Source of the DNA: Desulfobacteraceae bacterium
GTDB lineage: Bacteria; Desulfobacterota; Desulfobacteria; Desulfobacterales; UBA11574
Length of the DNA: 5,960 nucleotides
Direction of reading: 5' to 3'
NCBI GenBank assembly: GCA_029857875.1
Contig: JAOUGB010000169.1
Coordinates: 1-5,960, forward strand
A model generated the notes under the pieces. That model made no database searches. It saw nothing but the letters and a program-made list of their open reading frames with translations, and was not told where the DNA came from. Shown piece after piece: positions 5,151 through 5,960 of this stretch. A program made the translations under genes and the position numbers. Position 1 is the stretch's first letter; each line of letters opens with the position of its first letter.

Positions 5151-5322
5151 ATATGATTTTACCTTAAAAAAATTTCCCGGCCTGCCACACTTTATTGGCG
5201 TTGCTGAAAATAAAGGGTGCGAAACTCGAGTAAAGAACAAAAAATTTAGCCCTGGCACCCGAACCCCGAACAACCCATTCACCATTTAACGGGCTGTTGC
5301 CCAATCGAAACGCCCTCCGATT
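5151..5322 (+). other. 172-nt spacer before the tyrosine phosphatase gene
   Basis: It contains copy 2 of the 21-bp repeat (5201-5221) and a small GGGC-TGTT-GCCC stem (5291-5294 / 5299-5302) just upstream of the next start. I see no Shine-Dalgarno for the phosphatase and no strong promoter. Confidence 0.5.
5201..5221 (+). repeat. 21-bp dispersed direct repeat, copy 2
   Basis: Identical over 21 nt to 4044-4064 and in the same orientation, 1157 nt away. The two copies bracket the TPR and MshEN-like genes. Bases after the repeat (AAACTCGAG here, GAATTTGAG in copy 1) are partly conserved, so the ancestral unit was probably about 30-40 nt. Confidence 0.75.
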
Positions 5323-5814
5323 ATGAAAATGAACAAACAGATATCCAACATCCTATTTGTATGCATTGGCAATATTTGCCGCAGTCCTTTTGCCCAGGGG
5401 CTTTTTACAAAGCTGGTGCGTCAAGAAGGGCATAAAGGCTTTCGTGCAGAATCTGCGGGACTGCTTGCTCTTCCGGGAAATTCGGCCACTTTTCTTGCGC
5501 AAAAGGTTGCTGCCGATTACGGTGTTGACCTGGCCGGACATAAGGCAAAACGTTTATCTCAAAAACTGGTGGACCGGTCCGAGCTGATTTTGGTAATGGA
5601 AAAATCCCACAAGGATGAACTTCTCGCTGACTTTTCCGAAGCAACGGACAAGACGTTTTTAATACGACGCTTTGCACGCTTTGGCTCACGAAGCAGAGGT
5701 ATTGCCGATCCATACGGGCTTCAATACGACGCATACCGGTTTTGTTATCTTGATATCGAGGATGCAGTTTTAGGGCTTGTGGATTGTTTGATAAAAAAAC
5801 CAAAAGACCTTTGA
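5323..5814 (+). CDS. Low-molecular-weight protein tyrosine phosphatase
   Basis: This 163-aa cytoplasmic phosphatase has the P-loop at residues 13-22, VCIGNICRSP, giving the C-x5-R signature with nucleophile C14 and phosphate-binding R20. Other family features are ESAGL (43-47), the H-x-A-x-x-L segment (HKAKRL, 73-78) and the DPYG loop with general acid D129. The active site is intact, so it should hydrolyse phosphotyrosine. Relatives include Wzb/Etp/Ptp, which act on bacterial tyrosine kinases controlling exopolysaccharide export, and the arsenate reductases of the same fold. The tyrosine-phosphatase type is favoured by DPYG and by the lack of the extra ArsC redox cysteines (C19 is usual in LMW-PTPs). 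No tyrosine kinase or polysaccharide gene is in view. The first ATG (5323) has no good ribosome binding site; a second ATG at 5329 is equally possible. An in-frame stop at 5287 limits any extension. Confidence 0.93.
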   Translation: MKMNKQISNILFVCIGNICRSPFAQGLFTKLVRQEGHKGFRAESAGLLALPGNSATFLAQKVAADYGVDLAGHKAKRLSQKLVDRSELILVMEKSHKDELLADFSEATDKTFLIRRFARFGSRSRGIADPYGLQYDAYRFCYLDIEDAVLGLVDCLIKKPKDL

Positions 5815-5960
5815 AAACCTTGCATAATAATCAGACCAATTCCGTGATTCCAGGGGAAGCCTACCGCAATCAACCCATCGCCGGCGCCCTGTTCGTACTG
5901 GGCGCTTCGTTTATGTTCGCCATGGTGGGGACACTGGTAAAAGTGGTTTCTACGTCGCTT
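5811..5960 (+). CDS. EamA/DMT-superfamily transporter (5' part; runs off the right edge)
   Basis: An open frame continues from the end of the phosphatase gene to the window edge. Its last visible 27 residues (IAGALFVLGASFMFAMVGTLVKVVSTSL region) read like the first transmembrane helix of an EamA drug/metabolite transporter: G-A-x-x-x-L-G-A-x-x-F-A, then a lysine near the cytoplasmic or periplasmic rim. Such proteins are inner-membrane carriers with about ten helices for small metabolites. The start is unsettled: TTG at 5811 overlaps the phosphatase stop codon, TTG at 5820 and GTG at 5844 are alternatives, and none has a clear ribosome binding site. The tight junction suggests cotranscription with the phosphatase. 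Only about 50 codons are visible, so the family call rests on one helix. Confidence 0.6.
   Translation, partial: MKTLHNNQTNSVIPGEAYRNQPIAGALFVLGASFMFAMVGTLVKVVSTSL

Noticed and set aside
5405..5803. A 132-codon minus-strand frame
   Set aside because: It is antisense to the tyrosine phosphatase, whose catalytic motifs are intact; there is no independent support.
1..5960. CRISPR array, tRNA, rRNA or transposase gene
   Set aside because: No regularly spaced repeats, no cloverleaf, no rRNA-like sequence and no transposase motif were found in either strand.

Overview
The window looks like a chromosomal segment of a mid-GC Gram-negative bacterium. The gene types (a long PurD-like ATP-grasp protein, a full-length type I SerA, a malyl-CoA-lyase-type CitE homologue, and stand-alone TPR and MshEN-like small proteins) fit best with Desulfobacterota/Deltaproteobacteria such as sulfate reducers. 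This placement is an inference from gene content and style; no marker gene is present to prove it.

Left half (1-3911, minus strand): a probable three-gene transcription unit reading right to left. It holds a PurD-like ATP-grasp ligase of 534 aa, then serA (528 aa, with catalytic, ASB and ACT regions), then the first 194 residues of a CitE/Mcl-type CoA-ester lyase that runs off the left edge. Gaps are 105 nt (carrying a perfect 12-bp hairpin) and 30 nt, and each gene has a good Shine-Dalgarno. A candidate promoter with a perfect TTGACA lies upstream of the first gene. The common theme appears to be serine/glycine/glyoxylate metabolism, but the real substrate of the PurD-like enzyme is unknown.

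Middle (3912-4361): a 450-nt divergent intergenic region, AT-rich on its left, containing a dyad over the leftward -35, one copy of a 21-bp repeat, and two well-formed hairpins in what would be the leader of the rightward TPR gene.

Right half (4362-5960, plus strand): small, loosely spaced genes. They are a 98-aa TPR protein, a 69-aa protein that by itself matches the MshEN/T2SSE-N fold and keeps much of the cyclic-di-GMP-binding motif, a 163-aa low-molecular-weight protein tyrosine phosphatase with an intact active site, and the start of an EamA/DMT-type membrane transporter. The spacers hold a short inverted-repeat element (4668-4758) and the second copy of the 21-bp repeat (5201-5221), so the TPR and MshEN-like genes are bracketed by direct repeats. 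No tRNA, rRNA, CRISPR array, transposase or canonical rho-independent terminator was seen.
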